64,000 nucleotides of DNA from DASRWD01 sp044507975 (GTDB lineage Bacteria; Deinococcota; Deinococci; Deinococcales; Trueperaceae): NCBI GenBank assembly GCA_044507975.1, contig JBIQIQ010000001.1, positions 1-64,000 on the forward strand. The letters are read 5' to 3'. The notes under the pieces were generated by a model, which was not told the DNA's origin, searched no databases, and was given only the letters and a program-made list of their open reading frames with translations. Shown piece by piece: positions 1 through 8,778 of the stretch. Position 1 is the stretch's first letter. Every line of letters starts with the position of its first letter. A program made the position numbers and the translations under genes.

Positions 1-1526
<1,526 letters not shown>

Positions 1527-1600
1527 AGGAGTACGTGCTGGTCGCCTTCGGGCGACGAGCCACGACGGTTTCGAGTTCTGCTACCGGGTTCATGGACCTG

Positions 1601-1637
1601 AGAAGGGCGCTTCCCTAGCGGGGGCGCCCTTCTTCTA
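1601..1637 (+). terminator. Intrinsic terminator of the 16S gene
   Basis: A perfect stem GAAGGGCGC (1602-1610) / GCGCCCTTC (1624-1632), extended by an A-T pair, is followed by TTCTATTT. A smaller stem GTCGCC-TTCG-GGCGAC lies upstream at 1541-1556. The terminator ends the rRNA transcript before any 23S gene could be reached. Confidence 0.85.
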
Positions 1638-1733
1638 TTTGCCTTCTTCTGTATGCACCGTCGCCGGAGGGGTCGTACGAGCCGGGTGATGCGGCGCCGC
1701 CGCGGTCCCACCCTGCCGGAGCGGCTCGCCGGC

Positions 1734-3164
1734 TCAGGCGTAAGCGAGCTTGACGAGCTGCAACAGCTTCGGCAGCGGGTACCGCTGCAGGAGGCGGAGC
1801 GACCGTTGGTTGGCCGCGGCGAACTCGTCGACCCTGTCCCAGAGGGTATCGAACAGCTCTTCGGGCATGTTCAGCGGCGGGGTGAAGCGGACGACGCGGT
1901 TGCCGTTGTCCGAGTAGCAGGCGTAGACGCCGGCCTCCTGCAGCTGGCGGAGCGCGAGTGCCGCGGTGATCGCCTGCACGTCCTCCTCGAGCACACCGGG
2001 CATCTTGAAGCCGAGGATCGGCTGGAGCGTGAACGCGAACAGCATGCCGGCGCCCCGAGCCTCGGCGATGAGGTTCGGGAAGCGGGAGGCGGTCGCCCGC
2101 ATCCTCGCTAGTCCGGCCTCCCCGAGCCGTCGCGACCGCAGGTCGAGTCGCTCGTCGACGATGATCTCCAAGGACCGCAGCGCGACGGCCGACGCCAGGC
2201 TCCCGCCCCCGAACGTGTTGGAGTGTCGCTTCGAGGCGGTCCGCGGCAGGAGGGCGCGGTAGACGTCGCGGCGGGCTATGACTGCCCCGACCGGCACGAG
2301 CCCGCCGCCCAGCGGCTTGGCCAGCGTGACGATGTCCGGTTCCAGGCCAGCCGCGACGCTGGCGAACCAGTGTCCCGTCCGGCCCAGGCCCGTCTGTATC
2401 TCGTCGGCGATGACGGGCACGCCGTTCTCGCGGGCGAGCTCGCCGAGCCGGCGCAGGAAGCCGTCTGGCGGGGTGAAGACGCCGGCCTCGCCCAGCACCG
2501 GCTCGACCACGATGGCGGCGACGTCCTTGGCGCGCCTCGCGAGCGCGTTCGCCAACGCGACCTCGTCGCCGTAGGGCAGCGTCAGCGTCTCGCGCAGGGG
2601 CCGGAAGGGCCCCTGGTACTCCTCGTTGGGCGTCAGCGACAGGGCGCCCAACGTCTTGCCGTGGTAGGCGCGCTCGAAGTTGACGAAGGCCTTGGCGCCA
2701 GGCCTGAACGCCAGCGCCATCTTCATCGCCGCCTCGACGGCCTCGGCGCCGGAGTTGACGAAGAAGACGCGACTGCCCGCGTGGCTCGGAGCCACCGAGG
2801 CCAGCAGAGCGACGAGGTTCGCCGCGAGGGCGGATCGCCACTCGCTGACGCTCTGCTGGGCCAAACCCAGCTGGCGGTTGTCTCTCAGGAACGCTTCGAT
2901 GAACTCGACGAGAGGCGGGTACGCCTCCCCGAACGGCACGGCAGCGTAGCCGCCGGCATGTACGAGGTGACGCCCCTCCGGGTCACGCAGCTCCCATGGC
3001 GACACGACCTCGTGCGGCCCGCCGATGCCCAGGACGTCGAGGAGCTTGAAGAGGTCGCGGTTGCCGTGGCTCGTCTCGCGCTCGACGACGTCGAAAGCCG
3101 CCTTGCCTCTGGCGAGCAGGTCGGCCGTGCGGATGGGCAGGCGGGGTGCGGGCTCCCGCGTCAC
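1734..3164 (-). CDS. Class III (PLP-dependent) aminotransferase, ornithine/putrescine type
   Basis: Cytosolic fold-type I transaminase of 476 aa. The motif VIADEIQTGLGRTG binds the cofactor, and TLAKPLGGGLVP holds the likely Schiff-base Lys283. SGAEAVEAAMKMA (phosphate cup) and AYHGKTLGALS are also typical of the acetylornithine/ornithine/putrescine/4-aminobutyrate aminotransferase group. It is longer than ArgD (about 400 aa) and closer to putrescine aminotransferase length (about 460), but substrate cannot be fixed from sequence. The start overlaps the stop of the upstream lipoprotein gene by four bases (ATGA), so the two are translationally coupled. Confidence 0.9.
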   Translation of the reverse strand: MTREPAPRLPIRTADLLARGKAAFDVVERETSHGNRDLFKLLDVLGIGGPHEVVSPWELRDPEGRHLVHAGGYAAVPFGEAYPPLVEFIEAFLRDNRQLGLAQQSVSEWRSALAANLVALLASVAPSHAGSRVFFVNSGAEAVEAAMKMALAFRPGAKAFVNFERAYHGKTLGALSLTPNEEYQGPFRPLRETLTLPYGDEVALANALARRAKDVAAIVVEPVLGEAGVFTPPDGFLRRLGELARENGVPVIADEIQTGLGRTGHWFASVAAGLEPDIVTLAKPLGGGLVPVGAVIARRDVYRALLPRTASKRHSNTFGGGSLASAVALRSLEIIVDERLDLRSRRLGEAGLARMRATASRFPNLIAEARGAGMLFAFTLQPILGFKMPGVLEEDVQAITAALALRQLQEAGVYACYSDNGNRVVRFTPPLNMPEELFDTLWDRVDEFAAANQRSLRLLQRYPLPKLLQLVKLAYA

Positions 3165-3823
3165 CGCAACGGCACCGCTGTGCTGTTGCCCGCCCCGTCC
3201 TCCACGACGACCTGCGCGCCCTCGACGTCGTCGACCAGCACCGAGAAGGCGAACTCGGGCCCCGGCGTGAAGGCGAGCGGCACGCCGCCGATGCGCACCG
3301 AGGAGACGCCGATGTTGTCGCGGGCGACGCCCTCGACGCGCAGTCGGCCGCCGCCGGCCGACTCGACCGAGGTGAGCTCCACGGTGGGCGGGGTGGCGTC
3401 GAGTATCAGGGTGTAGGTCTCGGTCGTCGTGCGGCCGGACACGTCGGTCACCTCGAGGACCATGGTCAGCTCGCCGTCGGCGACGTTGGGCTTGGTGAAG
3501 GCGAAGTGCACCAGGCCCTTACCCCGCTCGGAGGCGTAGAGCTCGTTCTGCAGCAGGTCTAGCCCGTCGACGCGGATGCTCGTGATGCCCTCGTCGTCCA
3601 TCGCGTAGCCGCTGATCCTCAGGTCCTCGGTGCTGCGGGTCGCGCCGGCGCGCGGGTCGGTGATGGCGATGACGGGCGCCAGGGAGTCGGACCGGCCGAG
3701 GCATCCGCTCAGCAGCAGCGACAGGAGCGAGACCGCGACCACGGCGAGCGGTGCCCCTGGCCAGCGCCGGCGAACGGCTTGGCGCGCTCCGGGCACGGCG
3801 GGGGACGGAGGTGGGTGACGCAT
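3161..3823 (-). CDS. Lipoprotein with Ig/cadherin-like repeats
   Basis: Exported protein of 220 aa. A basic N-terminus, a hydrophobic stretch and the lipobox LLSGC put the lipidated Cys at about residue 41. The rest reads as two beta-sandwich repeats: PVIAITDPRAGATRSTEDLRI and, later, PPTVELTSVESAGGGRL. Such repeats are common in bacterial surface adhesins and scaffold proteins. ATG 3823 is chosen because a -10-like TACGAT lies seven bases upstream; a longer reading from 3889 would put 22 unlikely residues ahead of the signal peptide. It overlaps the aminotransferase gene downstream; no functional link between the two is evident. Confidence 0.75.
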   Translation of the reverse strand: MRHPPPSPAVPGARQAVRRRWPGAPLAVVAVSLLSLLLSGCLGRSDSLAPVIAITDPRAGATRSTEDLRISGYAMDDEGITSIRVDGLDLLQNELYASERGKGLVHFAFTKPNVADGELTMVLEVTDVSGRTTTETYTLILDATPPTVELTSVESAGGGRLRVEGVARDNIGVSSVRIGGVPLAFTPGPEFAFSVLVDDVEGAQVVVEDGAGNSTAVPLR

Positions 3824-3830
3824 CGGGAGG

Positions 3831-3836
3831 ATCGTA
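3831..3836 (-). promoter_or_regulatory. -10 box TACGAT, near-leaderless
   Basis: On the minus strand TACGAT is followed by seven bases and then ATG 3823. No -35 hexamer and no Shine-Dalgarno are visible, which fits a leaderless or near-leaderless mRNA. Confidence 0.5.
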
Positions 3837-3914
3837 CAACCTGGCTCCCTTAACCGGTTGCTTAGATCCACGGTCGGAACCGCCGACACGCGAAATATCC
3901 CACAGTCGCTCTGC

Positions 3915-3920
3915 TAGACT
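3915..3920 (+). promoter_or_regulatory. -10 box TAGACT upstream of the first peptide importer
   Basis: TAGACT sits 7 bases before GTG 3928 and about 148 bases before the SBP start. It is the only good -10 in the 244-base gap and probably serves the SBP gene, leaving a leader of about 140 nt. Confidence 0.45.
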
Positions 3921-3927
3921 GCTGGCC

Positions 3928-4071
3928 GTGCCCATGGAGGTCGCGCGCGCCGTAGCCGGTCCGAGCCGCCCCACCCAGGTCCCGTTCGACGGCGGCCGGT
4001 GGGTAGGCAGCGCCGGTACGCGTCGCCGGTCTTCCAACGCCGGGCCGGTATGCCTAGGAGGAAGTAGATGA
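3928..4071 (+). CDS. Candidate 47-codon leader ORF before the SBP gene
   Basis: A GTG-started frame lies seven bases after the TAGACT box, begins VPMEVARAVAG, is rich in Arg, Pro and Gly, and ends in a TGA that overlaps the ATG of the SBP gene (ATGA). The position of a near-leaderless start plus the coupled stop are suggestive. The amino-acid composition looks no different from random GC-rich sequence, so it may simply be an open frame in a long 5' UTR. Confidence 0.25.
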   Translation: MPMEVARAVAGPSRPTQVPFDGGRWVGSAGTRRRSSNAGPVCLGGSR

Positions 4072-5564
4072 AGAGAGTCCTGTTGCTCGTCGCCGCAGCC
4101 GCGGTCCTGTTCAACGGAGCGCTAGCCCAGCGCCTCGTCGTTGGCCAGGGTTCCGACGCGGTCAGCCTCAGCCCTCACAACACCAACGACCAGCCGTCCG
4201 CGCGGGTCATGAAGCAGGTCTACGACACGCTGGTCGTGCAGACCGAGAGCCTCGAGCTCGAGCCCGGCCTCGCCGAGAGCTGGGAACAGATCGACGACCT
4301 TACCTGGGAGTTCAACATCCGTCAGGGCGTGACCTTCCACGACGGCTCGCCGCTCACCGCGCACGACGTGGCCTGGACGCTCAACCGCCTCCGTGACCCC
4401 GCGACCGCTGCCCCCGCGGCGTTCATCATCGGCTTCGCGGACACGATCGAAGCGGTCGATGACCACACCGTCCGCCTGACGACGACCGCGCCCTTCGCGC
4501 CGCTCCTCGTCCACCTCTCGCACACCGCGACCTCCATCCTCAGCGAGGCTGCCGTCACGGCCGCCGGCGAGGACTACGGCACGTCGGTCGTCGTGGGCAC
4601 CGGGCCCTTCAAGTTCGTCAGCTGGCAGACCGCCAGCCAGATCGTCCTCGAGCGCAACGACGACTGGTGGGGCGGCGAGGTCCTCCCGGCCGAGGTCGTC
4701 TTCCGCCCGATCGTCGAGGGCACGGTCCGCGCCATCGAGCTCGAAGCCGCCGGCATCGACCTGGCCTACGCGCTCGAGCCTCGCGACTACCTCCGCCTGC
4801 AGGAGAACCCGGGCGTGGTCGTCGACGAGATCGAGACGCTCTCGACCAACTACATCGGCTTCAACGCCGACAAGGAGCCCTTCGACGACGTCCGCGTCCG
4901 CCAGGCGATCAACCACGCCCTCGACGTCGGCGCGATCATCGACGCCATCTACGAGGGCCTCGGCGCCCCCGCATCCGGCCCCATCTCGCCCCAGGTCTTC
5001 GGTGCCAACACCGAGCTCGAGGGCTACGACTACAACCCCGACCGCGCCCGTGAGCTGCTGGCCGAGGCCGGCTACCCGAACGGCTTCAGCACGACGATCT
5101 GGACGAACGACAACCCGCTTCGCATCCAGATCGCCGAGATCGCCCAGGCCTTCCTGGCCGATGTCGGCATCAACGTCGACGTGCAGGTGCTCGAGTGGGG
5201 CGCCTACCTCGACGGCACCGCCGCCGGCAACCACGACATGTTCATCCTCGGCTGGGTGACCGTGACCGCCGACGCCGACTACGGCCTCTACGCGCTGTTC
5301 CACAGCAGCCAGTTCGGTGCTGCCGGCAACCGCACGTTCTGGTCGAGCGAGCGCGTCGACGAGCTCCTCGAGCTGGGCCGCAGCGAGGCCGACGCCGACG
5401 CCCGCGCCGCCTACTACGCCGAGGCGCAGGAGATCATCGCCGCGGAAGCGCCGTGGGTCTTCCTGAACGTCACGCTCGAGTTCAACGGCTGGCGCCCGAA
5501 CGTCGAGGGCTTCGTGCCGCACCCGGCGGGCCACCACCGCCTCTGGAACATCACCGTCAACTGA
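4068..5564 (+). CDS. ABC transporter substrate-binding protein, peptide/nickel (DppA/OppA) family
   Basis: Periplasmic or surface binding protein of 498 aa, SBP family 5. The signal peptide MKRVLLLVAAAAVLFNGALA is followed by the family pattern of repeated landmarks: ESWEQIDDLTWEFNIRQGVTFHDGSP, VGTGPFKFVSW, and VRQAINHALD. A strong Shine-Dalgarno AGGAGGA at 4056-4062 fixes ATG 4068. It lacks a lipobox Cys, so it is predicted to be cleaved by signal peptidase I. A stem-loop follows the stop, and two permease genes come next. No ATPase gene lies with them, so the energising subunits must be encoded elsewhere. Ligand unknown (di/oligopeptides, opines or glycosides are all possible). Confidence 0.93.
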   Translation: MKRVLLLVAAAAVLFNGALAQRLVVGQGSDAVSLSPHNTNDQPSARVMKQVYDTLVVQTESLELEPGLAESWEQIDDLTWEFNIRQGVTFHDGSPLTAHDVAWTLNRLRDPATAAPAAFIIGFADTIEAVDDHTVRLTTTAPFAPLLVHLSHTATSILSEAAVTAAGEDYGTSVVVGTGPFKFVSWQTASQIVLERNDDWWGGEVLPAEVVFRPIVEGTVRAIELEAAGIDLAYALEPRDYLRLQENPGVVVDEIETLSTNYIGFNADKEPFDDVRVRQAINHALDVGAIIDAIYEGLGAPASGPISPQVFGANTELEGYDYNPDRARELLAEAGYPNGFSTTIWTNDNPLRIQIAEIAQAFLADVGINVDVQVLEWGAYLDGTAAGNHDMFILGWVTVTADADYGLYALFHSSQFGAAGNRTFWSSERVDELLELGRSEADADARAAYYAEAQEIIAAEAPWVFLNVTLEFNGWRPNVEGFVPHPAGHHRLWNITVN

Positions 5565-5583
5565 CCTTAGTCAGGCTCGACGC

Positions 5584-5620
5584 GGAGGGGGCGGGGCTTC
5601 GGCCTCGCCCCCTCCCTTAT
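5584..5620 (+). terminator. Stem-loop after the SBP gene, possible attenuating terminator
   Basis: A long GC stem (about 5584-5597 with 5602-5616, one mismatch) closes on a TTCG loop and is followed by TTAT. It lies between the highly expressed SBP gene and the permease genes, so it could be a partial terminator or an mRNA 3'-end stabiliser. Confidence 0.6.
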
Positions 5621-5688
5621 CGACTATCTGACCCGCACCCTCTCCCCACCTACGCGCGTCGCTCCCATCGCTGACGGGTGTTCGCTGA

Positions 5689-5694
5689 TATGAT
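5689..5694 (+). promoter_or_regulatory. -10 box TATGAT for the permease genes
   Basis: TATGAT is 12 bases before ATG 5707, giving a leader of about five bases. No Shine-Dalgarno precedes the ATG. The same TATGAT-N12-ATG layout occurs before thiQ at 50214. Confidence 0.45.
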
Positions 5695-5706
5695 CGCCAC
5701 CACCTG

Positions 5707-6636
5707 ATGTTCAAGTACATAGTCAGACGCCTGCTGCTCCTCGTGCCCATCCTCCTGGGCGTCTCGATCATCGTCTTCGGCATCATGTTCCTCACCCCCG
5801 GCGACCCGGCGGTGATGATGCTGGGCGAGGCCGCGCCGCAGGCCGAGGTCGAGGCGCTGCGCGAACGGCTCGGCCTCGATCAGCCGCCTCACGTACAGTA
5901 CGGCCGCTGGCTCGCCAACGTGGCGCAGCTCGACTTCGGCCGCAGCATCCGCTCGTCACGCCTCGTCACCGACGAGATATCGCAGAGGCTCTGGCCGACG
6001 GTGGAGCTCGCCGTCCTGGCGACGCTGCTCGCCATCGCGATAGGGGTGCCGCTGGGCGTGATCTCCGCCACGCGGCGCGACACGGTGCTCGATCACGGCA
6101 CGACCGTGCTGGCGTTCGTCGGCCTGGCCATGCCCGTGTTCTGGCAGGGCCTGATGATGATCATCCTCTTCTCGCTGGTCCTTGAGTGGCTGCCGCCTTC
6201 CGGCCGCCTCGGCGGCTGGCAGTACTACGTGCTCCCCGTCGTCACGCTGGGCACCAGCGCCATCGCCGCCATCACGCGCATGACGCGCACGACGATGCTC
6301 GAGACCCTGACGCAGGACTACGTCAGGACGGCTCGCTCCAAGGGCCTGAGGCGCAACCGCGTCATCTACCGCCACGCGCTGAGCAACGCGCTCATCCCCA
6401 TCGTCACCGTCATCGGGCTCCAGTTCGGGGGCCTCCTCTCCGGCGCCGTCATCACGGAGACGATCTTCAGCTGGCCGGGCATAGGCCGCCTGGCCGTCGA
6501 CGCGATCCGCTCCCGCGACGTGCCCGTCATCCAGGGGGTCGTCATGGTGTTCGCCGTCCTCTACGCCTTGGTGAACCTCTTCACCGACGTCCTCTACGCC
6601 TACCTGGACCCGCGGCTCCGGACGAGGTACAGCTGA
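5707..6636 (+). CDS. ABC importer permease, DppB type
   Basis: Inner-membrane permease of 309 aa with the BPD_transp_1 fold. The N-terminal helix MFKYIVRRLLLLVPILLGVS is diagnostic of the DppB/OppB family, as is FLTPGDPAVMMLG. The cytoplasmic coupling segment DYVRTARSKGLRRNRVIYRHALSNA is the EAA loop that contacts the ATPase. Six membrane segments are expected. The partner permease starts one base after its stop. It belongs with the SBP at 4068 despite the intervening hairpin. Confidence 0.92.
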   Translation: MFKYIVRRLLLLVPILLGVSIIVFGIMFLTPGDPAVMMLGEAAPQAEVEALRERLGLDQPPHVQYGRWLANVAQLDFGRSIRSSRLVTDEISQRLWPTVELAVLATLLAIAIGVPLGVISATRRDTVLDHGTTVLAFVGLAMPVFWQGLMMIILFSLVLEWLPPSGRLGGWQYYVLPVVTLGTSAIAAITRMTRTTMLETLTQDYVRTARSKGLRRNRVIYRHALSNALIPIVTVIGLQFGGLLSGAVITETIFSWPGIGRLAVDAIRSRDVPVIQGVVMVFAVLYALVNLFTDVLYAYLDPRLRTRYS

Positions 6637-7524
6637 GTGGCCGACCCCGTAGCCCACACCCAGAGGATCGAGCCCAGGCCGCGGCGGCGGAGCTGGCTGG
6701 TCGTGTTCCGGCGCAACGCCCGCACCGTCGTCGGTGGCTTCGTGCTCGCGATCATCTTCGCTTCGGCGCTCTTCGCCAACCAGCTCGCCCCGTACCCGCC
6801 CAACCAACAGAACCTGCGGGCGCGTCTGCAGCCACCGTCCGCCGAGCACCTCCTCGGCACCGACAACTTCGGCCGCGACGTCTTCTCCCGCATCATCCAC
6901 GGCGGCCGCGTCAGCCTGAGCGTCGGGTTCATATCGGTGGGCATCGCCCTGGCGATCGGGGGCCTGATGGGGCTGCTGGCAGGCTTCTACGGCGGGGCCA
7001 TCGACAACGTCATCTCCGGCATCGTCGACGTCCTGCTGGCGCTGCCGGCCTTCCTCCTGGCGCTGGCGATCGTCGCCGCCCTGGGTCCCTCGATCGTCAA
7101 CGTGATGATCGCCGTGGGGATCGCGAACATCCCGGCGTTCGCCCGCATCGTGCGCAGCGCGGTGCTGTCGGTGCGGGAGATGGACTACGTGACCGCCGCC
7201 GAGGCCGTGGGCTCCCGCAACGGGAGGGTGATCCTGCGCCACGTCGTGCCCAACTCGCTCGGCCCGGTGATCGTCCAGGCGAGCCTGGCGCTCGCCGGCG
7301 CGATCCTCGCCGCGGCTGGCCTGTCGTTCCTGGGCATGGGCGCGCAGCCCCCGACGGCCGAGTGGGGCAGCATGCTCAACGCCGCCAGGCCCTACATCCG
7401 CGACGCGCAGTGGTCGGTCACGTTCCCGGGCCTCGCGATCGTGATCACCGTGCTCGCGCTCAACCTCGTCGGCGACGGCTTGCGCGACGCCCTCGACCCG
7501 CGACGGGCCCAGACCGAGCCCTGA
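6637..7524 (+). CDS. ABC importer permease, DppC type
   Basis: Second permease subunit, 295 aa, GTG start immediately after the stop of the DppB-type gene. The N-terminal cytoplasmic tail and first helix are followed by LAPYPPNQQNL and HLLGTDNFGRDVFSRIIHG, the hallmark of the DppC/OppC N-terminal domain. The EAA loop is DYVTAAEAVGSRNGRVILRHVVPNS. It ends in GDGLRDALDPRRAQ, again typical. The heterodimer would form the channel for the ligand delivered by the SBP at 4068. No ATPase follows; the next gene is on the other strand. Confidence 0.92.
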   Translation: MADPVAHTQRIEPRPRRRSWLVVFRRNARTVVGGFVLAIIFASALFANQLAPYPPNQQNLRARLQPPSAEHLLGTDNFGRDVFSRIIHGGRVSLSVGFISVGIALAIGGLMGLLAGFYGGAIDNVISGIVDVLLALPAFLLALAIVAALGPSIVNVMIAVGIANIPAFARIVRSAVLSVREMDYVTAAEAVGSRNGRVILRHVVPNSLGPVIVQASLALAGAILAAAGLSFLGMGAQPPTAEWGSMLNAARPYIRDAQWSVTFPGLAIVITVLALNLVGDGLRDALDPRRAQTEP

Positions 7525-7525
7525 G

Positions 7526-8092
7526 TCAGCGCCAGGGGGCGTAGCCGGCCAGGTCCAGCCCCGCGATGTCGTGGTGGCCGTAATAGGCCTCGGCCAACGG
7601 GCCGGTCAGCGAGCCGCTCAGATGCAGCGCGAACAGCGTGATGCGCCTGGCCTGCTCCTCGGTGAGCTTGCCGGGATCCCAGCGCGGCATCGCGGCCTGG
7701 ACGTACGCCGCCAGCACCGCGGCGTCGGGGAAGCTCTGAAGGTAGGCGGGGTCGGCTAGGGGCGTCGGGTCCCCTAGCGAGAACGCCGTCTGGTCCCGCG
7801 CCATCTCCTCGAACGACATCACCGGCCGGTTCCGCGGGTTGTGGCAGCGGACGCAGTACTGATGATCGGCCGGGAAGCGCGCCCTGGACTCGGTGAGGCC
7901 TCCACCCGTCTGGCCGTGGCAGGTCGAGCAGTGGAAGGCGTACTCCTCGGCGCCGGGGAGGGACCCGCTGCCCGCGCCGTCGCTCGCAGCGGCCGGAGCA
8001 GGGAAGACGAGGCACGCCGCCACGAGGAGCGCAGCGGCGACGGCGAGCACACCCATTCGGCGCGGTGAGCCGGCGCGGGGGGAAGGCATCAT
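7526..8092 (-). CDS. Secreted dihaem c-type cytochrome
   Basis: Exported protein of 188 aa with a signal sequence (MGVLAVAAALLVAACLVF region) and two haem c sites, CSTCH and CVRCH, about 25 residues apart. The hydrophobic region contains VAAC, which could be a lipobox, so either a lipoprotein or a soluble periplasmic protein is possible. Downstream are MPRWDPGKLTEEQARRITLFALHL, reminiscent of cytochrome c domains supplying an axial Met. Probably an electron carrier; partner unknown. It converges on the DppC-type gene with one base between stops. Confidence 0.85.
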   Translation of the reverse strand: MMPSPRAGSPRRMGVLAVAAALLVAACLVFPAPAAASDGAGSGSLPGAEEYAFHCSTCHGQTGGGLTESRARFPADHQYCVRCHNPRNRPVMSFEEMARDQTAFSLGDPTPLADPAYLQSFPDAAVLAAYVQAAMPRWDPGKLTEEQARRITLFALHLSGSLTGPLAEAYYGHHDIAGLDLAGYAPWR

Positions 8093-8099
8093 GTGCGGG

Positions 8100-8105
8100 A
8101 TGCTA
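8100..8105 (-). promoter_or_regulatory. -10 box TAGCAT, near-leaderless
   Basis: TAGCAT on the minus strand is seven bases before ATG 8092 of the dihaem cytochrome gene. A second in-frame ATG follows directly (ATGATG). Confidence 0.5.
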
Positions 8106-8167
8106 TCGCTTCGGTCCGGCCCACCAGTGCGAAGGCGAAGCCTCGGTGACCGCGAATGGAGCGAGGC

Positions 8168-8722
8168 TCAGGCGCGCTCGTCCTCGCTGGCAGGGTCCTC
8201 GGGGACCTCCTCCAGGGCGACGTCGTCCTCCAGCGTGGGGGTGAGGTCGGCAGCGCCGTCGCCGAGGTCGACGACCTCGGGAGCCGTGACGATGGGGTCG
8301 GCGTCGAGCTGCGGCTCGGCCGTGTCGAGGTCGTCGCTCGCTGGCCCAGCGCTCGGGGCGCCGGCCGGGACGTAGGTGCCCGCTGGCGCGGCGCTACCGG
8401 CAGTCGTGGCACCGGCAGTCGCGGCGGCAGGGGTGGCCGGGGCCGCGGTGCCTGCGGCGCTACCAGCTCCAGGGGCCGGGGCCGTGGCGGGCCGCGCCTG
8501 CCGGTCCTGCGCCGCCTTCACCAGGAAGTAAACGAGGCCGCCCGCGATCGCCACCGGGACGATGAACCGCAACAAGGTCCAGAGCAGCCCGGCGACCCAG
8601 CGCAGCCCGATCCCGCCGAGGGACAGCACCCAACCGCCGAGCCAGAGCAGGCCGGTGCCGACGAGCAGGGCGACGAGCCCGAACACGACGAGCTCCACGT
8701 ACTCCTGCAGGGTGCGCTTCAT
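8168..8722 (-). CDS. Membrane protein with Ala/Pro-rich acidic tail
   Basis: 184 aa, not recognised as a named family. Residues about 10-70 contain two to three hydrophobic helices (VELVVFGLVALLVGTGLLWL, then WTLLRFIVPVAIAGGLVYFLV). From about residue 75 the chain is low-complexity, first Ala/Thr/Pro/Gly and then Asp/Glu-rich, as in linker-anchored membrane proteins. It is divergent from the RNA methyltransferase gene, with both promoters inside a 56-base gap. Function unknown. Confidence 0.7.
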   Translation of the reverse strand: MKRTLQEYVELVVFGLVALLVGTGLLWLGGWVLSLGGIGLRWVAGLLWTLLRFIVPVAIAGGLVYFLVKAAQDRQARPATAPAPGAGSAAGTAAPATPAAATAGATTAGSAAPAGTYVPAGAPSAGPASDDLDTAEPQLDADPIVTAPEVVDLGDGAADLTPTLEDDVALEEVPEDPASEDERA

Positions 8723-8728
8723 GGCGGC

Positions 8729-8734
8729 AGTATA
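8729..8734 (-). promoter_or_regulatory. Leaderless promoter: TATACT-N6-ATG
   Basis: Minus-strand TATACT is exactly six bases before ATG 8722, so transcription should begin at the start codon itself. Confidence 0.65.
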
Positions 8735-8766
8735 GCAACAGGCCTCATGAGGGCCGGACCTCTCGT

Positions 8767-8772
8767 TAGACT
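8767..8772 (+). promoter_or_regulatory. Leaderless promoter: TAGACT-N6-ATG
   Basis: TAGACT is exactly six bases before ATG 8779. It forms a back-to-back pair with the TATACT box 33 bases away on the other strand. Confidence 0.65.
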
Positions 8773-8778
8773 TCGCCG

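Noticed and set aside
4122..5537. Open frame of 471 codons antisense to the first SBP gene
   Set aside because: Shadow of a gene with signal peptide and Shine-Dalgarno. Repetitive VGV/EDD runs indicate no protein selection.
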